A DNA stretch of 38,410 nucleotides, taken from Tardiphaga sp. (lineage in GTDB: Bacteria; Pseudomonadota; Alphaproteobacteria; Rhizobiales; Xanthobacteraceae). The notes under the pieces were generated by a model. It had not been told where the DNA came from. It made no database searches and saw only the letters and a program-made list of their open reading frames with translations. The stretch lies in assembly GCA_014377915.1 (NCBI GenBank), contig JACMOT010000464.1, positions 1 to 38,410 on the forward strand. The letters are read 5' to 3'. Below are positions 1-7,246 of the stretch, piece after piece. The first letter of the stretch is position 1, and every line of letters begins with the position of its first letter. Position numbers and translations under genes: made by a program.

Positions 1-426
1 GTCGGGGCTGTGATGCAGCCCGCCGGTTTTGCCAACGCGCAGGGCGTGCTGTCGGCCGATTATCGCAAGGATGGCGCCGACTCGCAGTGGAAGAACGACG
101 AGGGTATGAAGAAGTGGTCGGCATTCCTCGACAAATACATGCCCGGCGCGGACCGCTCCGACAACAGTCTGATCTATGGCTACGGCGCGGCGCAAACCAT
201 GGTGAAGGTACTGCAGATGTGCGGCGATGATCTAACCCGCGCAAACATCATGAAGCAGGCGGCCAGCCTGAAGGACTTCACGCCGGACACACTGCTGCCC
301 GGCGTCAAGATCAACACCTCGGCCACCGACTTCGCGCCGATCGAGCAGCTGCGCATGATGCGCTTCAAGGGCGAGACCTGGGACCTGTTCGGCAACATCA
401 TCGCCGTCGATACCGCGACCAACTAA
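1..426 (+). CDS. ABC transporter substrate-binding protein, HAAT family (5'-truncated by window edge)
   Basis: C-terminal 141 residues of a periplasmic binding protein for a branched-chain-amino-acid-type (HAAT) ABC importer. The frame is open from base 1, so the gene starts outside the window; the internal ATG at 13 is not the real start. It aligns almost residue for residue with the C-terminus of the next gene (shared MQPAGF, WSAFLDKYMP, MCGDDLTRAN and DFTPDTLLPG), so the two are tandem paralogues. The family delivers ligands to a LivHMGF-type membrane complex, here probably the one encoded from 2653. An intrinsic terminator follows 30 bases after the stop, so it probably ends its own transcript. 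The ligand cannot be read from this fragment; an aromatic acid is inferred from the neighbours. Confidence 0.9.
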   Translation, partial: VGAVMQPAGFANAQGVLSADYRKDGADSQWKNDEGMKKWSAFLDKYMPGADRSDNSLIYGYGAAQTMVKVLQMCGDDLTRANIMKQAASLKDFTPDTLLPGVKINTSATDFAPIEQLRMMRFKGETWDLFGNIIAVDTATN

Positions 427-457
427 GCGTACCAGCACAGTCCCTCACAACTGCCCG

Positions 458-490
458 CCCCCTGCGACATTGTCGCAGGGGGCTTTTTGT
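458..490 (+). terminator. Rho-independent terminator after the first binding-protein gene
   Basis: Perfect inverted repeat, arm CCCCCTGCGA at 458-467 and its complement at 473-482, with a five-base loop, followed at once by CTTTTTGT. This is a textbook intrinsic terminator and separates the truncated binding-protein gene from the next one. Confidence 0.9.
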
Positions 491-581
491 TGCTGGTATG
501 GCATGAGGAGTATTGAATGTAATCGGGAGTCACAGAACTCCGTTCAATCGACATGTTCGCAAATAATCAGGGAGATCCGTC

Positions 582-1802
582 ATGCCCGCGTTTTATCAGC
601 GGTTGGCCTTGCTGCCGGCCGCCATCGTGCTGCTGGCAGCTTCCGGCGCGTTGGCCCAGAAGAAATACGACATCGGGGCCACTGACACCGAGATCAAGAT
701 CGGCAACATCATTCCCTATAGCGGCCCGGCATCGGCCTACGGCATGATCGGCAAAACCGAAGCCGCCTATTTCAAGATGATCAACGACAATGGCGGGGTT
801 AACGGCCGCAAGATCAACTTCATCAGCTATGACGACGCCTACAGCCCGCCCAAGGCGGTGGAACAGGTGCGCAGGCTGGTGGAAAGCGACGAGGTGCTGG
901 TGGTGTTCGGGCCGCTCGGTACGCCCTCCAACACCGCGATCCAGAAATATTTGAACGGCAAAAAGGTGCCGCAATTGTTCGTCGCCACCGGCGCCACAAA
1001 GTGGAACGATCCCAAGTCCTTTCCTTGGACCATGGGCTGGCAGCCAAGCTACCAGAGCGAGGCCCAGATCTACGCTAAATGGCTGATCCGCGAGAAGCCG
1101 GACGCCAGGATCGCGGTGCTTTACCAGAATGACGATTTTGGAAAGGACTATCTGAACGGACTGCGCGAAAGCCTGGGCGGCAAACGTACGATGATCGTCG
1201 CCGAAGAAAGCTACGAAATATCCGAACCGACCATCGACAGCCACATTGTCAAGATCAAGGCGCAGAGCCCTGACGTCGTGATCAGCTTTGTGACGCCAAA
1301 ATTCGCCGCGCAGACCATCAAAAAGATCGCCGAACTCGGCTGGAAGCCGCTGCACATTGTCGCCAATGTCTCGGTGAATGTCGGCAGCGTCATGCAGCCA
1401 GCCGGGTTCGAAAACGGTCAGGGCGTTCTGTCCGCGGCCTATGCCAAGGACGGTACCGATACACAGTGGAACAACGACGCCGGCATGAAGCGATGGTCGG
1501 CATTTCTCGACAAATATATGCCAGATGCCAACCGGGCTGACAGCAACCACATCTACGGCTACGGCGCCGCCCAGACGCTAATCAGGGTGCTGGAGATGTG
1601 CGGCGACGACCTGACCCGCGCCAATGTCATGAAGCAGGCGGCCAGCCTGCGGGATTTCACACCGGACACGTTACTGCCTGGCATCACGATCAATACCTCG
1701 GCGACCGACTTCGGCCCGATATCGCAACTGCAGATGCAGCGTTTCAAGGGTGAGCGCTGGGAACGCTTCGGCGACATCATCAGCGGTGACGCGGGCGGCT
1801 GA
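582..1802 (+). CDS. ABC transporter substrate-binding protein, HAAT family (CouP-like)
   Basis: Periplasmic receptor of 406 residues for a branched-chain-amino-acid-type ABC importer. Start ATG 582 has GGAG 11 bases upstream. The N-terminus is a classic signal peptide: basic start, hydrophobic stretch to about residue 25, cleavage after ALA in GALAQ. The mature part opens with the usual IKIGNIIPYSGP strand and has the type I periplasmic fold layout; length is normal. It is a tandem paralogue of the truncated gene at 1-426. In R. palustris the CouP receptor of this family binds p-coumarate, ferulate and related acids, and the crotonase and CoA-ligase genes downstream make such ligands likely here too; that is inference. 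No intrinsic terminator follows; a family A repeat does. Confidence 0.93.
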   Translation: MPAFYQRLALLPAAIVLLAASGALAQKKYDIGATDTEIKIGNIIPYSGPASAYGMIGKTEAAYFKMINDNGGVNGRKINFISYDDAYSPPKAVEQVRRLVESDEVLVVFGPLGTPSNTAIQKYLNGKKVPQLFVATGATKWNDPKSFPWTMGWQPSYQSEAQIYAKWLIREKPDARIAVLYQNDDFGKDYLNGLRESLGGKRTMIVAEESYEISEPTIDSHIVKIKAQSPDVVISFVTPKFAAQTIKKIAELGWKPLHIVANVSVNVGSVMQPAGFENGQGVLSAAYAKDGTDTQWNNDAGMKRWSAFLDKYMPDANRADSNHIYGYGAAQTLIRVLEMCGDDLTRANVMKQAASLRDFTPDTLLPGITINTSATDFGPISQLQMQRFKGERWERFGDIISGDAGG

Positions 1803-1818
1803 GCGAAAGCCACATACC

Positions 1819-1945
1819 GTCATTACGCGATGCACGATAGACGGCGCAGCCGGCTTACGTGCATCCCCGGAGTCCCGAGATGTTTTTGAACATATCGAGA
1901 TTCCGGGTTCGCCCGCGGTTTTCGCCACTCCCGCCCCGGAATGAC
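1819..1945. repeat. Family A intergenic palindromic repeat, copy 1 (divergent)
   Basis: Starts GTCATTACG and ends CCCCGGAATGAC, with the family core (TTTTTGAACAT, then GATTCCGGGTTCGC) in the right half. The left half has diverged and the long stem is poor. It sits between convergent genes and may end transcription of both. Confidence 0.75.
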
Positions 1946-1961
1946 ACGATAACAAGCGCCG

Positions 1962-2468
1962 CTAAAATTCCGCGGCGATCTTAGCGAGCATGCCTAGCAA
2001 GGCGGCCTGGTCGGCGGGGCCCAGCAGCTCGACCAGCCGGGCTTCATGCTTGGTGGAAACAAGCTTGCGGGCCCGGGCCAGGGTCGCGCTGCCCTTGTCG
2101 GTAAGCATCAGGACATGGGAGCGGCGGTCGCTCGGTGAGCGCATCCGGGTCAACAGGTCGCGACTTTCCAGCCCGTCCAGCATCGCCACGAAGTTCGGCC
2201 GGAGAATGCCAAGCGTATTGGCGATCTCGGTCTGGTTGCGACCGGGGTTCTTATCGAGCAGCAGCAGCACCGAGAACTGCGCCGGGGTCAGCTGCAGCGG
2301 TGCCATGCAGCGCAAAAAATCCTCGAACACCTTCAGCTGCGCGCGCTTCAGCGCATAGCCGAGCAGTTCGGACAATTCGCCCATCCGCAGCGCGGCGGTT
2401 TCGGGCATCGGCGCGGCCGGCAGCATCGGATTCTCGGAATCGCGCACGGAGGGCTTCAAAACGGTCAT
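1962..2468 (-). CDS. MarR family transcriptional regulator (CouR-like)
   Basis: Winged-helix MarR regulator of 168 residues. The DNA-binding part spans about residues 58-128: LTPAQFSVLLLL, recognition helix around TEIANTLGILRPNF, and the wing RSPSDRRSHVLMLTDKG. The start at 2468 has GGAAAG about seven bases upstream; internal Met15 or Met21 are possible but less supported. It is divergent from the ABC permease operon at 2653, the usual layout for a MarR repressor controlling itself and a target. In R. palustris the MarR protein CouR represses phenylpropenoid genes and is released by p-coumaroyl-CoA. The adjacent CoA ligase and crotonase genes make that role likely here. Effector and targets are inferred. 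Confidence 0.92.
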   Translation of the reverse strand: MTVLKPSVRDSENPMLPAAPMPETAALRMGELSELLGYALKRAQLKVFEDFLRCMAPLQLTPAQFSVLLLLDKNPGRNQTEIANTLGILRPNFVAMLDGLESRDLLTRMRSPSDRRSHVLMLTDKGSATLARARKLVSTKHEARLVELLGPADQAALLGMLAKIAAEF

Positions 2469-2541
2469 GGTTCGCTTTCCGCGGTCCAGCGGTGGAATGG
2501 AACAACTCGGCCCAATCGCGGCGGGCCTTGAGGTTATGTTG

Positions 2542-2554
2542 GATAATCGTTATC
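2542..2554. promoter_or_regulatory. Candidate MarR operator between marR and the ABC operon
   Basis: GATAA-TCG-TTATC, a perfect 5-3-5 inverted repeat in the 184-base divergent region, 74 bases from the regulator start and 99 from the permease start. A larger imperfect dyad (GTTAT...ATAAC, 2533-2570) surrounds it. Palindromes of this size and AT content are typical MarR sites. It differs in sequence from the 7-1-7 palindromes at 6382 and 15549. Confidence 0.5.
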
Positions 2555-2652
2555 AACCATATCAAATAACGGGCGAGATTCAACCGCCGTTGCTGATTGT
2601 CGTGTGGCTGTGGTAACCGCCGCAGACCTACACGGTTGGGGAGCGAGCGACC

Positions 2653-3693
2653 TTGAACACGACGATTATGCTGTTCCTGCTGCAGGACGGCATCACCAAT
2701 GGCGCCATCTACGCCCTGCTCGGCCTCGCGCTGGTGCTGGTGTTCGCGGTCACCCGCGTGATCCTGATCCCGCAGGGCGAATTCATCACCTTTGGGGCGC
2801 TGACCTATGCCAGCCTGTCGGTCGGGCAGATCCCTGGCACGATCCGGCTCGCCATCGCGATGGGCGTAGTCGCCTTCGGCTTCGACCTGTTCACCGCCCG
2901 CAAGTCGCTGCACGTAAAACTGGTGCTGCGTTCGCTCGCCGTCAACGTGGTGTTTCCGCTGGCGATCTGGGCGGTAATGCTGGCGCTCGCCGGGCGGCCC
3001 GCCAACATCGCCATCAACATCACGCTGTCGTTGCTCATCGTCGCGGCGATCGGGTTGTATCTCTATCGTATAGCATTCCAGCCGATCGCTCACACCTCGG
3101 TGCTGGTATTGCTGATCGCCTCGGTCGGCTGCCACCTTGCTCTGCAGGGTTTTGGCCTCGTCTTCTTCGGCGCCGAAGGCCAGCGCGCGCCGGCATTGTC
3201 CAGCGCCTCGGTGACCATCGGGCAGTTGCGCTTCACCGGCCAGAGCATCGCGGTCTATGCCATCACCATCGCGCTGATCGTTGGGCTCTGGCTGTTCTTC
3301 GGCTTCACCCTTTACGGCAAGGCGCTGCGCGCCACCGCGGTGAATCGGCTCGGCGCCCGCCTGGTCGGCATCCGCACCTCGTTGTCGGGCCAGATCGCCT
3401 TCCTGTTGGCGTCGGTCATCGGCGCGATCTCCGGAATTCTGATCATCCCGATCACCACGCTGTATTACGACACCGGCTTCCTGATCGGACTGAAGGGTTT
3501 CATCGCCGCGATCATTGGTGGTCTCGTCAGCTATCCGCTGACCGCGGTGGCCGCCCTCGTGGTCGGCATTGTTGAGGCGTTCTCTTCCTTCCATGCCAGC
3601 AACTACAAGGAGGTCATCGTGTTCACGCTGATCCTGCCGGTGCTGGTGCTGCGCTCGCTGGCCGCGCCCGCGGTCGAAGACGAGAAGGATTGA
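2653..3693 (+). CDS. Branched-chain-type ABC transporter permease, LivH family
   Basis: Inner-membrane permease of 346 residues. The TTG start at 2653 is chosen because GGGGAG (2638-2643) lies nine bases upstream; the first ATG is 15 bases further in. The protein is almost wholly hydrophobic with about eight to ten membrane spans. It shows the LivH opening (DGITNGAIYALLGLALVLVF) and the C-terminal loop that contacts the ATPase (GLKGFIAAIIGGLVSYP). It is somewhat longer than a typical 290-310-residue LivH because of extra membrane sequence around residues 75-130. It is the first gene of a three-gene operon with the permease-ATPase fusion (4-base gap) and LivF. By family, one of two permeases of a high-affinity importer; CouPSTU-like import of aromatic acids is inferred. 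Confidence 0.93.
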   Translation: MNTTIMLFLLQDGITNGAIYALLGLALVLVFAVTRVILIPQGEFITFGALTYASLSVGQIPGTIRLAIAMGVVAFGFDLFTARKSLHVKLVLRSLAVNVVFPLAIWAVMLALAGRPANIAINITLSLLIVAAIGLYLYRIAFQPIAHTSVLVLLIASVGCHLALQGFGLVFFGAEGQRAPALSSASVTIGQLRFTGQSIAVYAITIALIVGLWLFFGFTLYGKALRATAVNRLGARLVGIRTSLSGQIAFLLASVIGAISGILIIPITTLYYDTGFLIGLKGFIAAIIGGLVSYPLTAVAALVVGIVEAFSSFHASNYKEVIVFTLILPVLVLRSLAAPAVEDEKD

Positions 3694-3697
3694 GCGC

Positions 3698-5470
3698 ATG
3701 AGCCCGCGTCTGCTTCCGATCCTGCTGTTCACGGCGCTGATGGCCGTGATCCCGTTCATCCCCGGCATGCCGCCGTTCTGGATTGTGCTGCTCGACAATA
3801 TCGGCCTCGCCGCGCTGGTGGCGATGGGCCTCGTCTTGCTCACCGGCGTCGGCGGCCTGACCTCGTTCGGCCAGGCGGCGTTTTGCGGCTTCGGAGCCTA
3901 CACCACCGCGTACCTCACCACCGCGCATGGCCTGTCGCCATGGCTGACGCTGCCGCTGGCGCTACTGGTCAGCGGCGGCGCCGCCGTGCTGCTCGGCCTC
4001 GTCACAGTCCGATTGTCCGGCCACTATCTGCCGCTCGGCACCATCGCCTGGGGCATCAGCCTGTTCTATCTGTTCAGCAAGCTGGAATTCCTCGGCCGCA
4101 ATGACGGCATCTCCGGGATTCCGCCGTTGTCGATCGGGACGCTGAAGATGCTCGATCCCGGCACGATCTATTACGTGATCTGGTTGTTCGTCATCGTCAG
4201 TGCCCTGCTCTCGACCAACCTGCTGGATTCGCGCACCGGCCGCGCCATCCGTGCGCTCCGCCGCGGCCACATCGCGGCGGAAGCCTTCGGCGTGCAAACC
4301 GCGCGCGCCAAACTGCTGGTTTTCATCTATGCTGCGGTGCTGGCCGGGCTTTCGGGCTGGCTCTATGCGCATTTCCAGCGCGCCGCCAACCCGACGCCGT
4401 TCGGGCCGCAGGCCGGCATCGAATATCTGTTCATCGCCGTGGTCGGCGGCGCCGGCTATGTCTGGGGCGGCGTGCTCGGCGCGGCCATTGTCGTGATCCT
4501 GAAGGAAGTGCTGCAGAGCTATTTGCCGCTGATCTTCGGCGGCAGCGGCCAGCTCGAGACCATCGTGTTCGGCATCCTGCTGGTGGCGCTGCTGCAGCTG
4601 GCACCGACTGGGATGTGGCCGTGGCTGACCTCGCTGCTACCATTTGCGCGCAGCCCGATGCGGCCGGTCGTCTCGGCGGAGTTGCCGCCGCGCCTGCAGG
4701 TCCATACCGACACCGGCGCACTGCTGCAGGTCGAGAACGCGCGAAAACAATTCGGTGGCGTGATCGCCGTCAACGACGTTTCGTTCGACGTGCAGGCCCG
4801 CGAGATCGTCGCGCTGATCGGTCCCAACGGCGCCGGCAAGAGCACCACCTTCAACCTGATCACCGGCGTGCTGCGGGCCAGTGGTGGCCAGATCTCCGTG
4901 TGTGGCCAGAGTATCGACAACGCACCGCCGCAGGACATCGTCAGGCTCGGCATCGCCCGCACCTTCCAGCACGTCAAGCTGGTGCCGGACATGACAGTGC
5001 TTGAAAACGTCGCGCTCGGCGCCCATCTGCGCGGCCGCGCCGGCGCCATCAGCAGCATGCTGCGGCTCGACCGTGCAGACGAAGCAAAGCTGCTCGGCGA
5101 AGCCGCGCGGCAAATCGCGCGCGTCGGGCTTGGCGACCAGATCGATCAGCTTGCGGGCTCGCTGTCGCTCGGCCAGCAGCGCATCGTCGAGATTGCGCGC
5201 GCGCTATGCGTCGACCCGATGCTGCTGCTGCTCGATGAGCCCGCCGCGGGGCTACGCCACCTGGAGAAGCAGCAGCTCGCCGCGCTGCTGCGGCAATTGC
5301 GTGACGGTGGCATGTCCGTGCTGCTGGTCGAACACGACATGGGCTTTGTGATGGACCTCGCCGACCGCATTGTGGTGCTGGATTTCGGCACAAGGATCGC
5401 CGAAGGCACGCCGGCGCAGATCAAGATCAATCCCGACGTGATCAAGGCCTATCTTGGAGCTGCCGCATGA
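3698..5470 (+). CDS. ABC transporter permease/ATP-binding fusion protein (LivM-LivG)
   Basis: Single 590-residue protein joining two usually separate subunits. Residues 1 to about 310 are a LivM-type permease with eight or more membrane spans and the ATPase-contact loop [17 protein letters not shown]. Residues about 340-590 are a LivG-type ATPase: Walker [10 protein letters not shown] at about 375, ABC signature LSLGQQR at about 489 (Leu where Tyr or Gly is more usual), Walker B ending in DEP with Asp at about 513, and switch His at about 546 in VEHDMG. ATG 3698 has AGAAGGA upstream and follows the LivH stop by four bases. The last four bases overlap the start of livF, so the genes are translationally coupled. 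The fusion fixes a 1:1 permease:ATPase ratio. Confidence 0.95.
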   Translation: MSPRLLPILLFTALMAVIPFIPGMPPFWIVLLDNIGLAALVAMGLVLLTGVGGLTSFGQAAFCGFGAYTTAYLTTAHGLSPWLTLPLALLVSGGAAVLLGLVTVRLSGHYLPLGTIAWGISLFYLFSKLEFLGRNDGISGIPPLSIGTLKMLDPGTIYYVIWLFVIVSALLSTNLLDSRTGRAIRALRRGHIAAEAFGVQTARAKLLVFIYAAVLAGLSGWLYAHFQRAANPTPFGPQAGIEYLFIAVVGGAGYVWGGVLGAAIVVILKEVLQSYLPLIFGGSGQLETIVFGILLVALLQLAPTGMWPWLTSLLPFARSPMRPVVSAELPPRLQVHTDTGALLQVENARKQFGGVIAVNDVSFDVQAREIVALIGPNGAGKSTTFNLITGVLRASGGQISVCGQSIDNAPPQDIVRLGIARTFQHVKLVPDMTVLENVALGAHLRGRAGAISSMLRLDRADEAKLLGEAARQIARVGLGDQIDQLAGSLSLGQQRIVEIARALCVDPMLLLLDEPAAGLRHLEKQQLAALLRQLRDGGMSVLLVEHDMGFVMDLADRIVVLDFGTRIAEGTPAQIKINPDVIKAYLGAAA

Positions 5471-6207
5471 ACCACGGCATGAGCCTACTGACCGTCACCG
5501 ACGCCCATGTCGCCTATGGCAAGGTCGAGGCTGTGCGCGCCGTCAATCTCGCAGTCGGCGCCAACGAGATCGTCACCATCATCGGCGCCAACGGCGCCGG
5601 CAAGACCACCCTGCTCAACGCGATCATGGGAATCCTGCCGCTGAAGGGCGGCGTCCATTTCGAGGGCCGCGACGTCTCGCGGCTCGACATCGAGGACCGT
5701 GTCGCTGCCGGGCTTTGCCTAGTGCCGGAGCATCGCGAATTGTTCGGCACCATGAATGTTGAGGACAATTTGCAGCTCGGCGCTTTCCGTATCGCCAAGG
5801 CCACCGCGTCGCGCTCGTTCGAGCGGGTCTACACGCTGTTTCCGCGCCTCAAGGAGCGCCGCAAGCAGCTCGCCGGCACCCTCAGCGGCGGCGAGCAGCA
5901 GATGCTGGCGATGGGCCGCGCGCTGATGGGCGCGCCGAGACTCCTGATGCTCGACGAGCCCAGTCTGGGATTGGCGCCGATCATTGTCGCCGACATTTTT
6001 CGCATTGTCGCCGAGCTGAAGGCCGCTGGCGTCTCGATCTTGCTGGTCGAACAGAACGCCCAGGCCGCGCTAAAAATAGCCGACCGTGCCTATGTGATGG
6101 AGCTCGGCGAGTTCATCCTCGACGGCCCGGCCTCCGACATCGCCGGCAATGCCCGCGTGGTAGCGAGCTATCTCGGCTTCCAGCACGAAGGTGCCAGCGC
6201 GATTTGA
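5467..6207 (+). CDS. Branched-chain-type ABC transporter ATP-binding protein, LivF family
   Basis: Cytoplasmic ATPase of 246 residues. Walker A GANGAGKTT at 40-48, signature LSGGEQQ at 139-145, Walker B LLMLDEP at 159-165, and the LivF-type ending of the last motif, VEQN instead of VEHD. The LivF hallmark VPEHRELF stands at about 86-93. The start overlaps the fusion gene by four bases (ATGA), with GGAG seven bases before it. It is the last gene of the transporter operon and pairs with the LivG half of the fusion to form the ATPase dimer. After its stop lies a family A repeat, not a T-tailed terminator. Confidence 0.95.
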   Translation: MNHGMSLLTVTDAHVAYGKVEAVRAVNLAVGANEIVTIIGANGAGKTTLLNAIMGILPLKGGVHFEGRDVSRLDIEDRVAAGLCLVPEHRELFGTMNVEDNLQLGAFRIAKATASRSFERVYTLFPRLKERRKQLAGTLSGGEQQMLAMGRALMGAPRLLMLDEPSLGLAPIIVADIFRIVAELKAAGVSILLVEQNAQAALKIADRAYVMELGEFILDGPASDIAGNARVVASYLGFQHEGASAI

Positions 6208-6212
6208 CGTTC

Positions 6213-6336
6213 GTCATTCCGGGCGCGTTTCGGCCGTTGCAGCCGGCCGAAGCGTGAACCTGGAAACCGACGGTGTTTCGAACATCCCGGAATTCCAGGT
6301 TCGCTCGCAGCTGACGCTGCTCTCGCCCGGAAAAGC
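6213..6336. repeat. Family A intergenic palindromic repeat, copy 2
   Basis: GTCATTCCGGGCGCG at the left and CTCGCCCGGAAAAG at the right frame the family core (GTGAACCTGGAA ... TTTCGAACAT ... GGAATTCCAGGTTCGC). The right end has lost the ATGAC terminus. It lies between the ABC operon and the crotonase promoter. Confidence 0.8.
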
Positions 6337-6363
6337 GAGGAGCCCCCCAAAGGGGACGATCGA

Positions 6364-6396
6364 TTGACTTGGGGCTTATTGATTATATAATATAAT
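6364..6396 (+). promoter_or_regulatory. Sigma-70 promoter with operator palindrome over the -10 box, upstream of the crotonase gene
   Basis: TTGACT at 6364-6369 and TATAAT at 6386-6391 are separated by 16 bases, a near-consensus promoter. The -10 box lies inside a perfect 7-1-7 palindrome, ATTATAT-A-ATATAAT (6382-6396), which also contains a second TATAAT at 6391-6396. A repressor bound here would block the promoter directly. A nearly identical palindrome occurs at 15549-15563. Confidence 0.7.
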
Positions 6397-6422
6397 TATT
6401 CTTAAAAGGACGTATTTGCACC

Positions 6423-7211
6423 ATGGCGCCAGTGACCGCGGAATTCTCGCTTTTGAAAATCGAAACGGCAGGCCGGGTGCTGATGATCGGTCTGGACCGG
6501 CCGGCGAAGCGCAATGCGCTGAACGACGGCATCATCCTCGAGATCGAACGCTGCTTTGCGACGCTGCCGGCCGAGACCGGCGCGGTGGTGATCCATGGTA
6601 TCGGCGACCATTTTTCCGCCGGCCTCGATTTGTCCGAACTGTGCGAGCGCGATGCCACCGCCGGACTGATGCATTCGCGGATGTGGCACCGGGTGTTCGA
6701 CAGCATCCAGCACGCCCGCGTCCCGGTGATCGCAGCACTGCGGGGCGCGGTGATCGGCGGCGGGCTGGAACTGGCCTGCGCGGCGCATATCCGCGTGGCC
6801 GAGCCTTCGGCCTATTACGCGCTGCCCGAAGGCCAGCGCGGCATCTTCGTCGGCGGCGGCGGTTCGGTGCGGCTGCCGCGGTTGGTTGGCGTGGCGCGGA
6901 TGGCCGACATGATGCTGACCGGCCGCGTCTATACCGCGACCGAAGGTGTCGTGCATGGCTTCTCGCAATATCTGACGAAATCAGGCGGCGCTCTGGAGAA
7001 GGCGATCGAACTCGCCGAGCGGGTGGCGCAGAATGCGCCTTTGACGAATTTCGCGGTCATGCAAGCCTTGCCACTGATCGCCGAAGCCAGCCCGCAGACT
7101 GGACTGATGCTGGAAGCGCTGATGGCCAGCGTGGCGCAAAGCGACCAGGAGGCCAAAACCCGAATTCGCGCCTTCCTCGACCGCAAGACGACGAAAGTGC
7201 GGCCCGGCTGA
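6423..7211 (+). CDS. Enoyl-CoA hydratase/crotonase family protein (CouA-like)
   Basis: Crotonase-fold enzyme of 262 residues. The oxyanion-hole strand HFSAGLDLSEL (about 63-73) and GAVIGGGLELA are present. Both catalytic glutamates are kept, Glu116 and Glu136, with the canonical 20-residue spacing of rat crotonase Glu144/Glu164. It is followed after 35 bases by a feruloyl-CoA-synthetase-type ligase, as in the R. palustris couAB pair. It therefore probably hydrates p-coumaroyl- or feruloyl-CoA, possibly with cleavage to an aldehyde. It does not resemble the Pseudomonas-type feruloyl-CoA hydratase-lyase (Ech/Fcs locus). AAAAGGA lies 12 bases before ATG 6423. It is driven by the operator-covered promoter at 6364. 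Confidence 0.88.
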   Translation: MAPVTAEFSLLKIETAGRVLMIGLDRPAKRNALNDGIILEIERCFATLPAETGAVVIHGIGDHFSAGLDLSELCERDATAGLMHSRMWHRVFDSIQHARVPVIAALRGAVIGGGLELACAAHIRVAEPSAYYALPEGQRGIFVGGGGSVRLPRLVGVARMADMMLTGRVYTATEGVVHGFSQYLTKSGGALEKAIELAERVAQNAPLTNFAVMQALPLIAEASPQTGLMLEALMASVAQSDQEAKTRIRAFLDRKTTKVRPG

Positions 7212-7246
7212 CTTTTACCAACTAAAAACAACAGGGTCGAAACATA

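Noticed and set aside
2251..3843. Long minus-strand frame (530 codons) opposite the LivH permease and the start of marR
   Set aside because: Low-complexity Asp/Gln/Arg-rich sequence crossing a divergent promoter region; the MarR and LivH frames explain this DNA.
6423..7211. Assignment as Pseudomonas-type feruloyl-CoA hydratase-lyase (Ech)
   Set aside because: Sequence around the second catalytic site (LPEGQRGIFVGGGGS) differs from the Ech pattern; only a CouA-like crotonase call is supported.
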